The notes: generated by a model not told the origin, from the letters alone. Positions 1 through 5,484 are shown, numbered from the stretch's first letter. The stretch: 8,340 bases of DNA from AG-12 sp027319585 (GCA_027319585.1 DAHVMY010000056.1:1-8340); one strand, 5' to 3'. Made by a program: numbers and translations.

Positions 1-87
1 CGGCACCGGCAGCTTGCCATCCCGGAACCAACGGTATCCGGTCACCGGGTGAATCCCCTGCCCCCTCGCCCACTCCTTCAAGTTCAT
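1..87 (-). CDS. tnpA: IS607-family serine recombinase/transposase TnpA, 5' end only (partial)
   Basis: Reading the minus strand from the ATG at 87-85 gives 29 codons that run off the left edge of the window. The peptide begins MNLKEWARGQGIHPVTGYRW and continues with FRDGKLPVP. This is the characteristic MerR-like helix-turn-helix N-terminus of IS607-family TnpA, in which the 'HPVTaYRWfreGkLPVP' segment is the DNA-reading wing, followed in intact proteins by the serine-recombinase catalytic domain. That domain, and any linked tnpB (RNA-guided nuclease), would lie outside the window. A -10-like TATAGT (minus, 101-96) lies about 8 nt before the start, so the transcript may have almost no leader; there is no spaced Shine-Dalgarno. 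The start codon overlaps the stop of a short upstream minus-strand frame as ATGA. The family call rests on the short N-terminal motif only, but that motif is distinctive. The element's left end cannot be placed. Confidence 0.72.
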   Translation of the reverse strand, partial: MNLKEWARGQGIHPVTGYRWFRDGKLPVP

Positions 88-224
88 CTCCGCTCACTAT
101 AGCTCAGCGTACGAGCAACTGTTCGTAACCCCTCGTCGAGGATGTCATCGATCATCTGGCGCCTGTACTCAGCGCGCTCCGGGTGGCGACGCACCCTCGT
201 GCGGGAGCTGGCAGGACCTGGCAC
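84..224 (-). CDS. Short unknown reading frame overlapping the tnpA start (doubtful)
   Basis: A minus-strand frame is open from about 308 down to a TGA at 86-84 that overlaps the tnpA start codon as ATGA. The first plausible start is a GTG at 224-222, giving 46 aa rich in Arg and Glu, with a C-terminal part reading MIDDILDEGLRTVARTLS that looks helical. The 4-bp stop/start overlap is typical of translational coupling, which is the main argument for it. Against it are its small size, the lack of a ribosome binding site and of any family I recognise, and the chance that this is simply the noncoding end of the IS607 element or flanking DNA. I would treat it as a hypothesis. Confidence 0.2.
   Translation of the reverse strand: MPGPASSRTRVRRHPERAEYRRQMIDDILDEGLRTVARTLSYSERR
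96..127 (-). promoter_or_regulatory. Putative tnpA promoter with an overlapping dyad
   Basis: On the minus strand, TATAGT (101-96) sits about 8 nt before the tnpA ATG, placing transcription start within a few bases of the start codon. No good -35 hexamer is visible at the usual distance. Immediately upstream, 110-127 is an 18-bp imperfect dyad, TACGAGCAACTGTTCGTA, with half-sites TACGA/TCGTA. This could be an operator or a recombinase binding site near the element end. The assignment is by pattern only. Confidence 0.3.
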
Positions 225-300
225 TCGGGCATCGTAAGGGTCGCCACCGGGCAGCGTCGCCCCCTCAAGCCGTAGGCGATCATGGACGAGCCATTGACCG

Positions 301-1206
301 GTGACCCGCTACTCTGACCGAGTGGAACTCGGTCGTTACGGGATCTGGACCTCGGTGCTCGATCGGCAGCCAGCGTCGGTCGCTCGCAGCGAGGCTCGCC
401 GGCTTGAAGCACTTGGCTTCTCCACCCTATGGGTCGGCGAGAGCTTCCGGCGGGAGGCGCTGGCCAACTCGGCCATCTTGCTGGCTGCGACCGAACGCCT
501 GCAGGTGGCGACCGGGATCGCCAGCATCTGGGCGCGTGATGCCCAGGCGATGAGGGCGGGTCAGCTCACCCTGGCGGAGGCGTATCCGGATCGGTTTCTG
601 CTGGGTTTGGGAGTCAGCCACGTGCCCCTGGTCAATCCTCGCGGGCACACCTACGACCGCCCCTATTCGGCGATGCGGGCCTATCTGGCCGCGATGGCCG
701 CGGCGCAGTACGACGCTCCCCGGCCGGCTGCGGAGCCGCTCACCGTACTGGCAGCGTTAGGCCCGAAGATGCTGGAGCTCGCCGCCAGCAGCGCCGACGG
801 CGCCCATCCCTACTTCGTGCCCGTGGCGCACACTCAGCTGGCGCGATCGATCCTCGGGCCCTCCAAGCTGCTGTGTCCGGAACAGGCCGTGGTCCTTGAG
901 GACGATCCCAAGCGAGCCCGCACCGTCGCCCGTCGCCACACCGGCTCCTACCTGCGCCTTCCCAATTACCGCCACAACCTGGAGCGCCTGGGTTTCGCCG
1001 CTGCGGAGATGGACGACGGGGGAACTGATCGGCTGGTCGACGCGGTGGTCGCCTGGGGTCCGGTGGGATTGGTCGCGGATAGGGTCCGCGACCATCTCCG
1101 AGCCGGGGCCGACCACGTCGCCATCCAGGTCATCCAGGAGGATCCCGCAAAGGTCCCGGTCGAGCAGTGGGAGTTGCTGGCGGAGGAGCTTCGCAGGGAC
1201 CACTGA
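301..1206 (+). CDS. LLM-class F420-dependent oxidoreductase (TIGR03620-like)
   Basis: This 301-aa protein is a luciferase-like (TIM-barrel) oxidoreductase of the type that uses reduced coenzyme F420. It begins with the family's LGRYGIWT strand (residues ~10-17), then the GFSTLWVGE segment (~39-47), LLGLGVSHVPLV (~100-111), LAALGPKMLELA, ADGAHPYFVP and a LRLPNYRHNLERLGF block, ending with the C-terminal GADHVAIQVI strand. This order and spacing match the TIGR03620 subgroup found in actinobacteria, and the length is normal for it. The substrate is unknown; the protein should be cytoplasmic. The start is the GTG at 301, preceded at 10-17 nt by a weak purine stretch (ggacgag); a GTG at 322 is an alternative that would keep the whole conserved domain. 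Codon use is strongly GC-ending. It stands alone: the next gene starts 255 bp downstream with its own promoter-like box. Confidence 0.93.
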   Translation: MTRYSDRVELGRYGIWTSVLDRQPASVARSEARRLEALGFSTLWVGESFRREALANSAILLAATERLQVATGIASIWARDAQAMRAGQLTLAEAYPDRFLLGLGVSHVPLVNPRGHTYDRPYSAMRAYLAAMAAAQYDAPRPAAEPLTVLAALGPKMLELAASSADGAHPYFVPVAHTQLARSILGPSKLLCPEQAVVLEDDPKRARTVARRHTGSYLRLPNYRHNLERLGFAAAEMDDGGTDRLVDAVVAWGPVGLVADRVRDHLRAGADHVAIQVIQEDPAKVPVEQWELLAEELRRDH

Positions 1207-1461
1207 CCGCGATCCCGCAAGGGGTACGTCTTCCGGAAGCACCTCCTTCACCGACCTCGCCCCCGCTGTCGATGGGCCAACGGCGAGTCGCTCCGGAGCG
1301 TGCGACGCGGCGACCGGGCCCGCTCCCCGCCCTGAACTGAGCGGGGACAGCCGGCTCCCAGGCGATGCTGGAAGGTGGCCGAATCGCCCAGCGTACGGAC
1401 CGCTTGCGGCGTTGTTATCGCCCTGCTTGAGGCCCGCGCGGCATATACTTCCCCAAGCGCC
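1207..1461. other. Intergenic region with a GC-rich stem-loop and a short palindrome
   Basis: No convincing gene is seen here. It contains a perfect palindrome CTTCCGGAAG (1230-1239) and a stem-loop TCCCCGC / GCGGGGA (1324-1330 and 1341-1347, 10-nt loop). Neither is followed by a T-run, so neither is a canonical intrinsic terminator, although the stem-loop could slow or stop transcription from the upstream oxidoreductase gene. Confidence 0.4.
1444..1449 (+). promoter_or_regulatory. -10 box (TATACT) of the amidase gene, near-leaderless
   Basis: TATACT matches the -10 consensus closely in an otherwise GC-rich background. Transcription would start near 1456, about 6 nt before the ATG at 1462, so the mRNA would have almost no leader; no Shine-Dalgarno is present. 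No convincing -35 lies at 16-18 bp. This box helps place the start at 1462 rather than at the upstream in-frame GTG at 1375. Confidence 0.45.
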
Positions 1462-2640
1462 ATGCGCACCGGGCCAATCCGTCTTCTCCACGTCGTCGCC
1501 CTGGCCCTGGGGGTCGGTCTCTTGGCCGTGCTCCTGCCCGGGACGGTTCTGGCGTCCCAGCGCACCTCCGGCCCGAGAACTGCCCTGAAACCTCCGAAAC
1601 CCTACGTGGTCGCCATCGACCCTGGCCACGGCGGCTACGACCCGGGTGCGATCTCGCCTTACAACGGCTTGGAGGAGAAGAACGTCACCTTGAGCGTCGG
1701 GCTGGACCTTCGGCGCCTGCTCGAGGCCCAGGGGGTTCGCGTGGTCATGAGCCGGACCAGGGACGTCTTTGTCAGCATCCCCCAGGCTGAGGCGGTTGCG
1801 GAGGACAACCATGCCAATGTGTTCGTCAGCCTGTGGGTGAACGACTGGACCACCCAGACACTGGAGGGGGTGACCGTCTTCACCCCCCACTCCTGGGACA
1901 CCGCCTTCGCCAACGCGGTTGATGCGGCAATGGGCAAGACCATAGCCCCCTTCGGGATGGGCAACCGGGGAGTGCAGCCGCTGCCGCGCCTGTGGGTGCA
2001 TGCGACCATGCCCACGCTCACAATCGAGTCGGGCTTCATGAGCAACGCCAAGGACTCAGCGCTGCTGGCGGAGCCGAACTTCCGGGAGGCGCTCGCCCAG
2101 GGAATCGCCAACGGAATCCTGGCATACGCCCCCCAGATTCCCCGGATTCATGCGGAGGAGCTCGCCTACTCGCGGGCTCAGCTCAAGTTGCTCGCGACCC
2201 GTCGCGCCGAGGCTGCCAGCGCGCGGGCCCACAACGCTCTGGTGGGGTGGGCCACGGTCGCGCTTCTGACCGCGGTCTTGCTCTTTTTGGCTCTCTACCG
2301 TGACACCTTGGGACGCAGCCTACGCTTTGGTTTCCGCGAACTCAGCGGCCGGCTTCCGGGGGCTGCCCGGGCAGGGTTCTTCGCATTCCAGCGGGCCGTG
2401 TCCCCGCGGGACGGGTCCAGTCGACCCGCCCGCACTCGGCGTCCTGCTCCGACCGACCGGCGCTCTCCCACCATGACGTCCCATCGCCGGCCATCTCGCT
2501 CCGGGAGGCCCCAAAGGCCCGAGTGGCGTGTGGAAAGTCCGGCGACCCGGCCCCAGCGGGTGTCGGAGATGGTCCACCCGGACGAGCGCCATCGGATGCT
2601 TCGCGGGCACCGCTCCATCTACGACGACCTGTCGCTTTGA
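1462..2640 (+). CDS. Membrane-anchored N-acetylmuramoyl-L-alanine amidase-like protein (Amidase_3) with a substituted zinc ligand
   Basis: The 392-aa product has an N-terminal hydrophobic segment (~8-31, ending LPGTVLASQ: signal peptide or anchor), an Amidase_3 domain (~48-225), a second membrane helix (~259-279) and a basic, Arg/Pro-rich tail of ~113 residues ending IYDDLSL. Amidase_3 enzymes cut the bond between MurNAc and L-Ala in peptidoglycan using one zinc held by His, Glu and His. Here His56 (DPGHGG), Glu72 (GLEEKN) and the catalytic Glu189 (TLTIESGFMSN) are present, but the usual S-I-H-x-N motif reads SLWVND, with Trp125 (TGG at 1834-1836) in place of the third ligand. The enzyme may be inactive, or bind peptidoglycan or regulate another amidase. 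The topology suggests an extracytoplasmic domain and a cytoplasmic tail. The frame also opens upstream at GTG 1375, but ATG 1462 starts just before the signal-like segment and follows a TATACT box. Confidence 0.88.
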   Translation: MRTGPIRLLHVVALALGVGLLAVLLPGTVLASQRTSGPRTALKPPKPYVVAIDPGHGGYDPGAISPYNGLEEKNVTLSVGLDLRRLLEAQGVRVVMSRTRDVFVSIPQAEAVAEDNHANVFVSLWVNDWTTQTLEGVTVFTPHSWDTAFANAVDAAMGKTIAPFGMGNRGVQPLPRLWVHATMPTLTIESGFMSNAKDSALLAEPNFREALAQGIANGILAYAPQIPRIHAEELAYSRAQLKLLATRRAEAASARAHNALVGWATVALLTAVLLFLALYRDTLGRSLRFGFRELSGRLPGAARAGFFAFQRAVSPRDGSSRPARTRRPAPTDRRSPTMTSHRRPSRSGRPQRPEWRVESPATRPQRVSEMVHPDERHRMLRGHRSIYDDLSL

Positions 2641-2977
2641 CCCGGACGACGGGATCGGCCAGCCATGGACCGAGGCAGGTGGTGGAGGAGCTGGTGCTGA
2701 GGTCCGAGCCGGCCTGGTCAGCAGATTGAGGGCCGCTCTGCTTCCGCCGACGTCAGCCGTGCGGAGGGGAGGGGCCCCTGGATTCGCGTCGATAGGTGTT
2801 GCATCGGGGGTAGCCGAGAGGTAGGCCGGCGACCAACGGCATCAGCCCCGGTCCTGGTCGGCTCAAAGCGAAGCTTCCGGGCCCCTGGGACCTGGCGAGC
2901 ACCGCCAGCCCGATCTCCCTTCTGACTGAGGCGCCCAAGCCCCCGCGGAGCGTGGACAAGCGCCACGGCCTCTGTCC
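2641..2977. other. Noncoding stretch; no supported gene
   Basis: All six frames hold only short frames without recognisable domains. Visible structures are a 10-bp palindrome AGGGGCCCCT (2770-2779) and a stem-loop CTGGCG-AGCAC-CGCCAG (2892-2908). Because an IS110-type recombinase fragment begins at about 3154, the right part of this stretch could be the left noncoding end of that element. Confidence 0.4.
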
Positions 2978-3172
2978 GTGCGGCTGGTGGAGATGCTCCA
3001 GGCCTCTGGCCACTCGGTCACCGAGCTAATCGGCGACCGTGGCTTCAGCCAGGACTCCAAGTCAACATGGAAGGGCAGGCGTAGGGGCCGGCCCAACGAG
3101 CACCGTAGGTTGCTCGAGGGGCCGAAGCCCGCCCCGAGCAGAGCTACATCGTTGTGGAGGCCGACCCCCTAG
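2978..3172 (+). CDS. Hypothetical 64-aa frame before the IS110 relic
   Basis: The frame starts at a GTG and its first ~40 codons are strongly GC-ending, with a peptide beginning VRLVEMLQASGHSVTELIGD and continuing with DRGFSQD. The second half turns into basic, low-complexity sequence (KGRRRGRPNEHRR) and runs 19 nt into the IS110-type frame. It may be the relic of a longer gene whose frame was lost, or chance coding in the element's left end. There is no ribosome binding site and I recognise no family. Confidence 0.22.
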   Translation: MRLVEMLQASGHSVTELIGDRGFSQDSKSTWKGRRRGRPNEHRRLLEGPKPAPSRATSLWRPTP

Positions 3173-3300
3173 ATGAGCGTATCCGATACCTGGGACTGGA
3201 TGTCAGCAAGGCGACCATTCAGGTCGCGGTGGCGGACACCGACGGGACGGTGACGGAGTACGGCAGCATGGCGCATCGAGCCGTTTGCGAATTTTTCTAG
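3154..3300 (+). pseudogene. Truncated IS110-family (DEDD) transposase, N-terminal fragment
   Basis: From a GTG at 3154 the frame reads a short leader and then RYLGLDVSKATIQVAVADTD and GTVTEYGS. This is the N-terminus of the RuvC-like DEDD domain of IS110-family recombinases, with the first catalytic Asp in GLDVSKA. Intact proteins are roughly 300-400 aa. Here recognisable homology stops after ~39 residues (near 3267-3271), where the expected Asn-Asp-Pro-type continuation is replaced by unrelated sequence ending in TAG at 3298-3300. The break coincides with the left edge of the repeat that also occurs at 5337, so the IS110 copy was probably cut by whatever brought that repeat. The gene cannot be functional. 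In this family the noncoding end next to the recombinase can encode the bridge RNA; if this is the IS110 group, that end would lie upstream at about 2880-3150. Confidence 0.8.
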
Positions 3301-3418
3301 CCCCAATAGATTGGCGATTCCCGAGAGCTAGCGAACGGTTCTTACACGCCACTTTCCCCCTCTTTACACTTTTTGATCTCAGGCAGCCTGAACGGCGAAG
3401 TCAAGCTTGTCGACCTTC
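3272..3418 (+). repeat. Direct repeat copy A (left border of the fic island), IS21-like end
   Basis: This 147-bp segment resembles 5337-5483 in the same orientation. The core 3342-3403 aligns without gaps to 5408-5469 at 52 of 62 positions; both share a left block CGCATCGAGCC at matching distance (70 versus 71 bp from the core) and a weaker right block around GTCGAC. Within the core, TTACAC motifs occur twice with starts 22 bp apart (3342 and 3364), two helical turns. Repeated sites of this kind near element tips recall the multiple terminal repeats of IS21-family elements; that link is inference. Confidence 0.7.
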
Positions 3419-3820
3419 GGCTGCGGGCGGCAGCCGTTCAATTTGGCCATCCGGTCCTCGGAGGCAGATGGGCATGTCGACTGCCTCTGGTCTTGGCTGG
3501 CGGGTGGGCGTTCCGGGCATTCATTTGGCTCAACGGCCGGGACGCCGCTCCCCCACAGAGCCTCCGTAGGCCGCGCTTCGCACTAGCGAGGCCAGACACG
3601 GAGGCCTGCGCAGCCCTAGGATCAGGACTGGAACCCAAAGGCAGGGCTCTGGTCACTGAGCTCCGAGGTGGTCGGGTGCCTACGGGCGCGCCAGCGATCC
3701 GCCCACGCAGTCACCCGCAGTCAGAGTCATGGCACGGCCGTCCGTGGCGTCTGCCAGCCCCCGACCCCGAACTACCGGGGCACTTGGAACACAGTCCACT
3801 TGCCTACCTTTCTGTGTGGG
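3419..3820. other. Noncoding stretch between repeat A and the fic promoter region
   Basis: Open frames here (for example plus 3373-3873 and minus 3438-3656) are Pro/Arg-rich with no recognisable domain, and I do not support them as genes. The clearest structures are the nested stem-loop at 3561-3604 and a tandem CGCAGTCA (3706-3713 and 3716-3723). Base composition drops from GC-rich to more mixed towards the right, approaching the fic gene. Confidence 0.4.
3561..3604. other. Nested stem-loop (possible structured RNA or binding site)
   Basis: CCTCCGT (3561-3567) pairs perfectly with ACGGAGG (3598-3604). Inside it GGCC pairs with GGCC and CGCT with AGCG, closing a 7-nt loop, with a small asymmetric bulge (A against AGAC) between the outer stems. 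That is 15 paired positions in a 44-nt span. There is no T-run, so it is not an obvious terminator. The function is unknown. Confidence 0.35.
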
Positions 3821-3885
3821 AAACCTTGGATAAACTGGAACGCAACCCAACTTTTCAGCCAACGAGGCCGTAAAACCTTGGATAA
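3821..3885 (+). repeat. 13-bp perfect direct repeats AAACCTTGGATAA upstream of fic
   Basis: AAACCTTGGATAA occurs at 3821-3833 and again at 3873-3885, with starts 52 bp apart (about five helical turns). The second copy ends 4 bp before the -35 hexamer of the fic promoter. Two same-face copies next to a promoter suggest regulator binding sites, but no regulator is identified. They could also be remnants of a small duplication. Confidence 0.5.
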
Positions 3886-3889
3886 GGAA

Positions 3890-3918
3890 TTGACGGATGC
3901 CTCGGCGATCGCTATAGT
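3890..3918 (+). promoter_or_regulatory. Near-consensus sigma-70-type promoter of fic
   Basis: TTGACG (3890-3895) and TATAGT (3913-3918) are separated by exactly 17 bp. Transcription would start near 3925-3928, on or just before the GTG start codon at 3928, so the fic transcript is predicted to be leaderless. This is the best promoter in the window. Confidence 0.75.
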
Positions 3919-3927
3919 CAGGATGTT

Positions 3928-5151
3928 GTGGGTGAGTGGGTAGAGCGGCGCTGGCAGGGCAATCCATCGGGACAGGTGAAGCGTGAACGGGAGTCTGGTG
4001 TTTATCGCGCCTGGAGTCCAGACCTCCTAAGCAAGTTGGACAAGCGACTGACGAAGACGACGTACGACGCCCTGGTCGATGCAAACGATTCTCTCCGTCA
4101 AGCCCAACTGTCGGTACGATCACACGGATTCGAGTCCCTAGCGAGACTGTTACTGAGAAGCGAGTCGTTGGCATCATCGTATATCGAGGGGCTCGCCGTA
4201 GGAAGTCGCCGGCTATTATCGACTGAATTCGATAACGATGATCGCGACCACGTCGCCAGAGAGATTCTCGGCAACATCGAGGCGGTCGAGGGTGCCGTTG
4301 AGCTAGCTAGTAAGGCTGCAGCAATTTCGAAAGCAGGCCTGCTCGCCGTCCATGTGCAGTTGATGTCGCGGTCTCCGAATCCCGATTGGGGCGGAGTGGT
4401 GCGAACTTCTCAGAATTGGGTCGGAGGCAATCCATACAATCCGTTTGGAGCAGATTATGTTCCTCCTCCGCCGGATGATGTCTCGCACCTCATGGATGAC
4501 CTGATCACATACCTGAACAGCGAGGTTGATCATCCCGTCATGCAAGCAGCTATAGCCCACGCGCAACTTGAGACCATACATCCTTTCGGTGATGGTAATG
4601 GCAGAATTGGGAGAGCGTTGATTCACATGGTTCTGACCCGGCGTGGGTTGGCTGCCTCTCCCGTGGTGCCAATCAGTCTCGCATTGGCCGTTAACGTAGA
4701 TCGCTACGTCACTGGACTGGTTGACTTTCGAGAGGGGCACCTGGACGAGTGGTTTGAGTACTTTGCAGCGGCGACAAGTTGGTCGGCCGATCGCATGGTA
4801 CGAATCGGTGAGGATCTATCCATGCGCGAACAACGCTGGATCGCCATGGCCGGCAACCCACGCGCACATTCAACTGAACTCAAGGTGATACGCGACCTAG
4901 GCGGGCACCCGATTTTGAATACTGTCACAGTGTCGGATCGCTTCGGTGTCAGTAACGAGGCTGCGCGTAAGGCGCTTATGGGTTTGGAGCAGGCAGGGAT
5001 CCTCCGGCAATTCACCACCAGGAGCCGAAATCGGGTGTGGGGAGCGGTGGAGGTATTCAAGTTGCTGGATGATCTGCAGCAAGAATTGCACACTCCCTCG
5101 ACCGTGTCGTCGGGCGCCGAGAGCGATGACGACTCTGGGACGACACTCTAG
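3928..5151 (+). CDS. Fic family protein, class II (self-inhibited), with C-terminal winged helix
   Basis: This 407-aa protein has the full Fic active site HPFGDGNGRIGR (218-229) with catalytic His218. Fic enzymes usually transfer AMP from ATP to a hydroxyl side chain of a target protein. The N-terminal Fic_N region (~5-90) contains the inhibitory motif S-x-x-x-E-G (SSYIEG, Ser83-Glu87), placing it in class II, where the inhibitory helix lies in the same chain, so no separate antitoxin is needed. The flap over the target site is GNPYNPFGADYVPPPPDDV (167-185). Residues ~318-380 form a winged helix-turn-helix (VSDRFGVSNEAARKALMGLE), suggesting DNA binding or autoregulation. The GTG at 3928 is chosen because the WVERRWQGNPSG segment after it is typical of actinobacterial Fic proteins and the promoter places the RNA 5' end there; GTG 3976 is an alternative. 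The gene has visibly more A/T-ending codons than the upstream genes, suggesting transfer. Confidence 0.93.
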   Translation: MGEWVERRWQGNPSGQVKRERESGVYRAWSPDLLSKLDKRLTKTTYDALVDANDSLRQAQLSVRSHGFESLARLLLRSESLASSYIEGLAVGSRRLLSTEFDNDDRDHVAREILGNIEAVEGAVELASKAAAISKAGLLAVHVQLMSRSPNPDWGGVVRTSQNWVGGNPYNPFGADYVPPPPDDVSHLMDDLITYLNSEVDHPVMQAAIAHAQLETIHPFGDGNGRIGRALIHMVLTRRGLAASPVVPISLALAVNVDRYVTGLVDFREGHLDEWFEYFAAATSWSADRMVRIGEDLSMREQRWIAMAGNPRAHSTELKVIRDLGGHPILNTVTVSDRFGVSNEAARKALMGLEQAGILRQFTTRSRNRVWGAVEVFKLLDDLQQELHTPSTVSSGAESDDDSGTTL

Positions 5152-5261
5152 TTCTAGGCTTGGGTTAGCTCGCCGTGAAGCCAGCCTAACCGCTGCCCTG
5201 GGGCGCATCCATTGTCTCTTCAGGGACTGACCTTCACCTCAACCCCCCTAGAGACAGCAAA
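5152..5261. other. Short spacer after fic; nothing recognised
   Basis: These 110 bp hold no supported gene. They separate the fic stop codon from the strong stem-loop at 5262-5287. Confidence 0.4.
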
Positions 5262-5287
5262 ACGCCCGGAGATTGCTCTCCGGGCGT
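5262..5287. terminator. Strong stem-loop, likely transcription terminator
   Basis: ACGCCCGGAGA (5262-5272) and TCTCCGGGCGT (5277-5287) form a perfect 11-bp stem with a 4-nt TTGC loop. On the plus strand it lies 110 nt past the fic stop but has no T-run after it. On the minus strand it is followed by TTTT, so it fits an intrinsic terminator better for leftward transcription, for example from the minus-strand cluster at 5674-7041, although that is far away. It may act in both directions. Confidence 0.5.
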
Positions 5288-5290
5288 CCG

Positions 5291-5372
5291 CTTCGCGAAG
5301 GTCGCCAATGTTTGGGCGAAAATTCGCCAAGGGCTCCGCATCGAGCCTTTGGCGACTTTGCAAAGGGCCCTT
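5291..5372. repeat. Cluster of palindromes and TCGCCAA repeats
   Basis: Within 82 bp there are CTTCGCGAAG (5291-5300), GGCGAA-AA-TTCGCC (5315-5328), a 13-bp stem with one G·T pair (5324-5336 with 5343-5355, loop CGCATC), CTTTGCAAAG (5356-5365) and AAGGGCCCTT (5363-5372). TCGCCAA also recurs as direct copies with starts 22 bp apart (5302 and 5324) and an inverted copy at 5349-5355. The GTCGCCAA/TTGGCGAC pair (5301-5308 and 5349-5356) can form an alternative larger stem. Part of this overlaps repeat copy B. The function is unknown: structured RNA, recombination or replication site, or element end. Confidence 0.55.
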
Positions 5373-5483
5373 GAACTTGGGGATTGTTGCGAGTGTCGAG
5401 GGCATCTTTACACGCCACTTTCATGACTTTTACACTTTTTGCTCTCAGGCACGCTGAACGGTGAAGTCAGGTCTCGACACTCG
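5337..5483 (+). repeat. Direct repeat copy B (right border of the fic island)
   Basis: This is the partner of 3272-3418 in the same orientation about 2.07 kb away; the core 5408-5469 matches copy A at 52 of 62 positions without gaps. TTTACAC starts at 5407 and 5429, 22 bp apart as in copy A. The two copies have diverged enough that they are unlikely to come from one very recent duplication. Confidence 0.7.
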
Positions 5484-5484
5484 C
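5389..5484. mobile_element. Possible deleted IS21-like element or MITE-like unit with 12-bp inverted repeats
   Basis: GCGAGTGTCGAG (5389-5400) and CTCGACACTCGC (5473-5484) are perfect 12-bp inverted repeats enclosing 72 bp with the two TTTACAC sites. An inner boundary TGTCGAG...CTCGACA would fit elements ending in TG...CA, with IRs next to multiple short repeats as in IS21 ends. No transposase sequence lies between, so this would be a remnant with both ends joined, or a small nonautonomous unit. There is no clear target duplication. In copy A the inverted repeat is not recognisable. Confidence 0.35.

Noticed and set aside
896..1588. 230-aa plus-strand frame spanning the gap between two genes
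   Set aside because: It overlaps the conserved parts of both real genes in another frame, and its sequence is Ser/Pro/Arg-rich with no domain.
757..2001. 414-aa minus-strand open frame
   Set aside because: It lies opposite the oxidoreductase and amidase genes, both with clear domains. Its peptide is low-complexity and Gly/Pro/His/Gln-rich, typical of an antisense shadow in GC-rich DNA.
3373..3873. 166-aa plus-strand frame before fic
   Set aside because: It starts inside repeat A and has no ribosome binding site. Its peptide is Pro/Arg-rich with no recognisable motif, and the matching repeat copy B has no such gene.
3928..3975. Separate antitoxin gene for the Fic protein
   Set aside because: No small gene lies directly upstream, and the inhibitory S-x-x-x-E-G motif is inside the Fic protein itself, so a class I two-gene toxin-antitoxin arrangement is not supported.
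3680..4177. 165-aa minus-strand frame
   Set aside because: It is antisense to the fic promoter and the Fic N-terminus, which are strongly supported.
5291..5372. Possible CRISPR array from repeated TCGCCAA units
   Set aside because: The repeats are only 7-8 bp, few in number and partly inverted, with no regular spacers.
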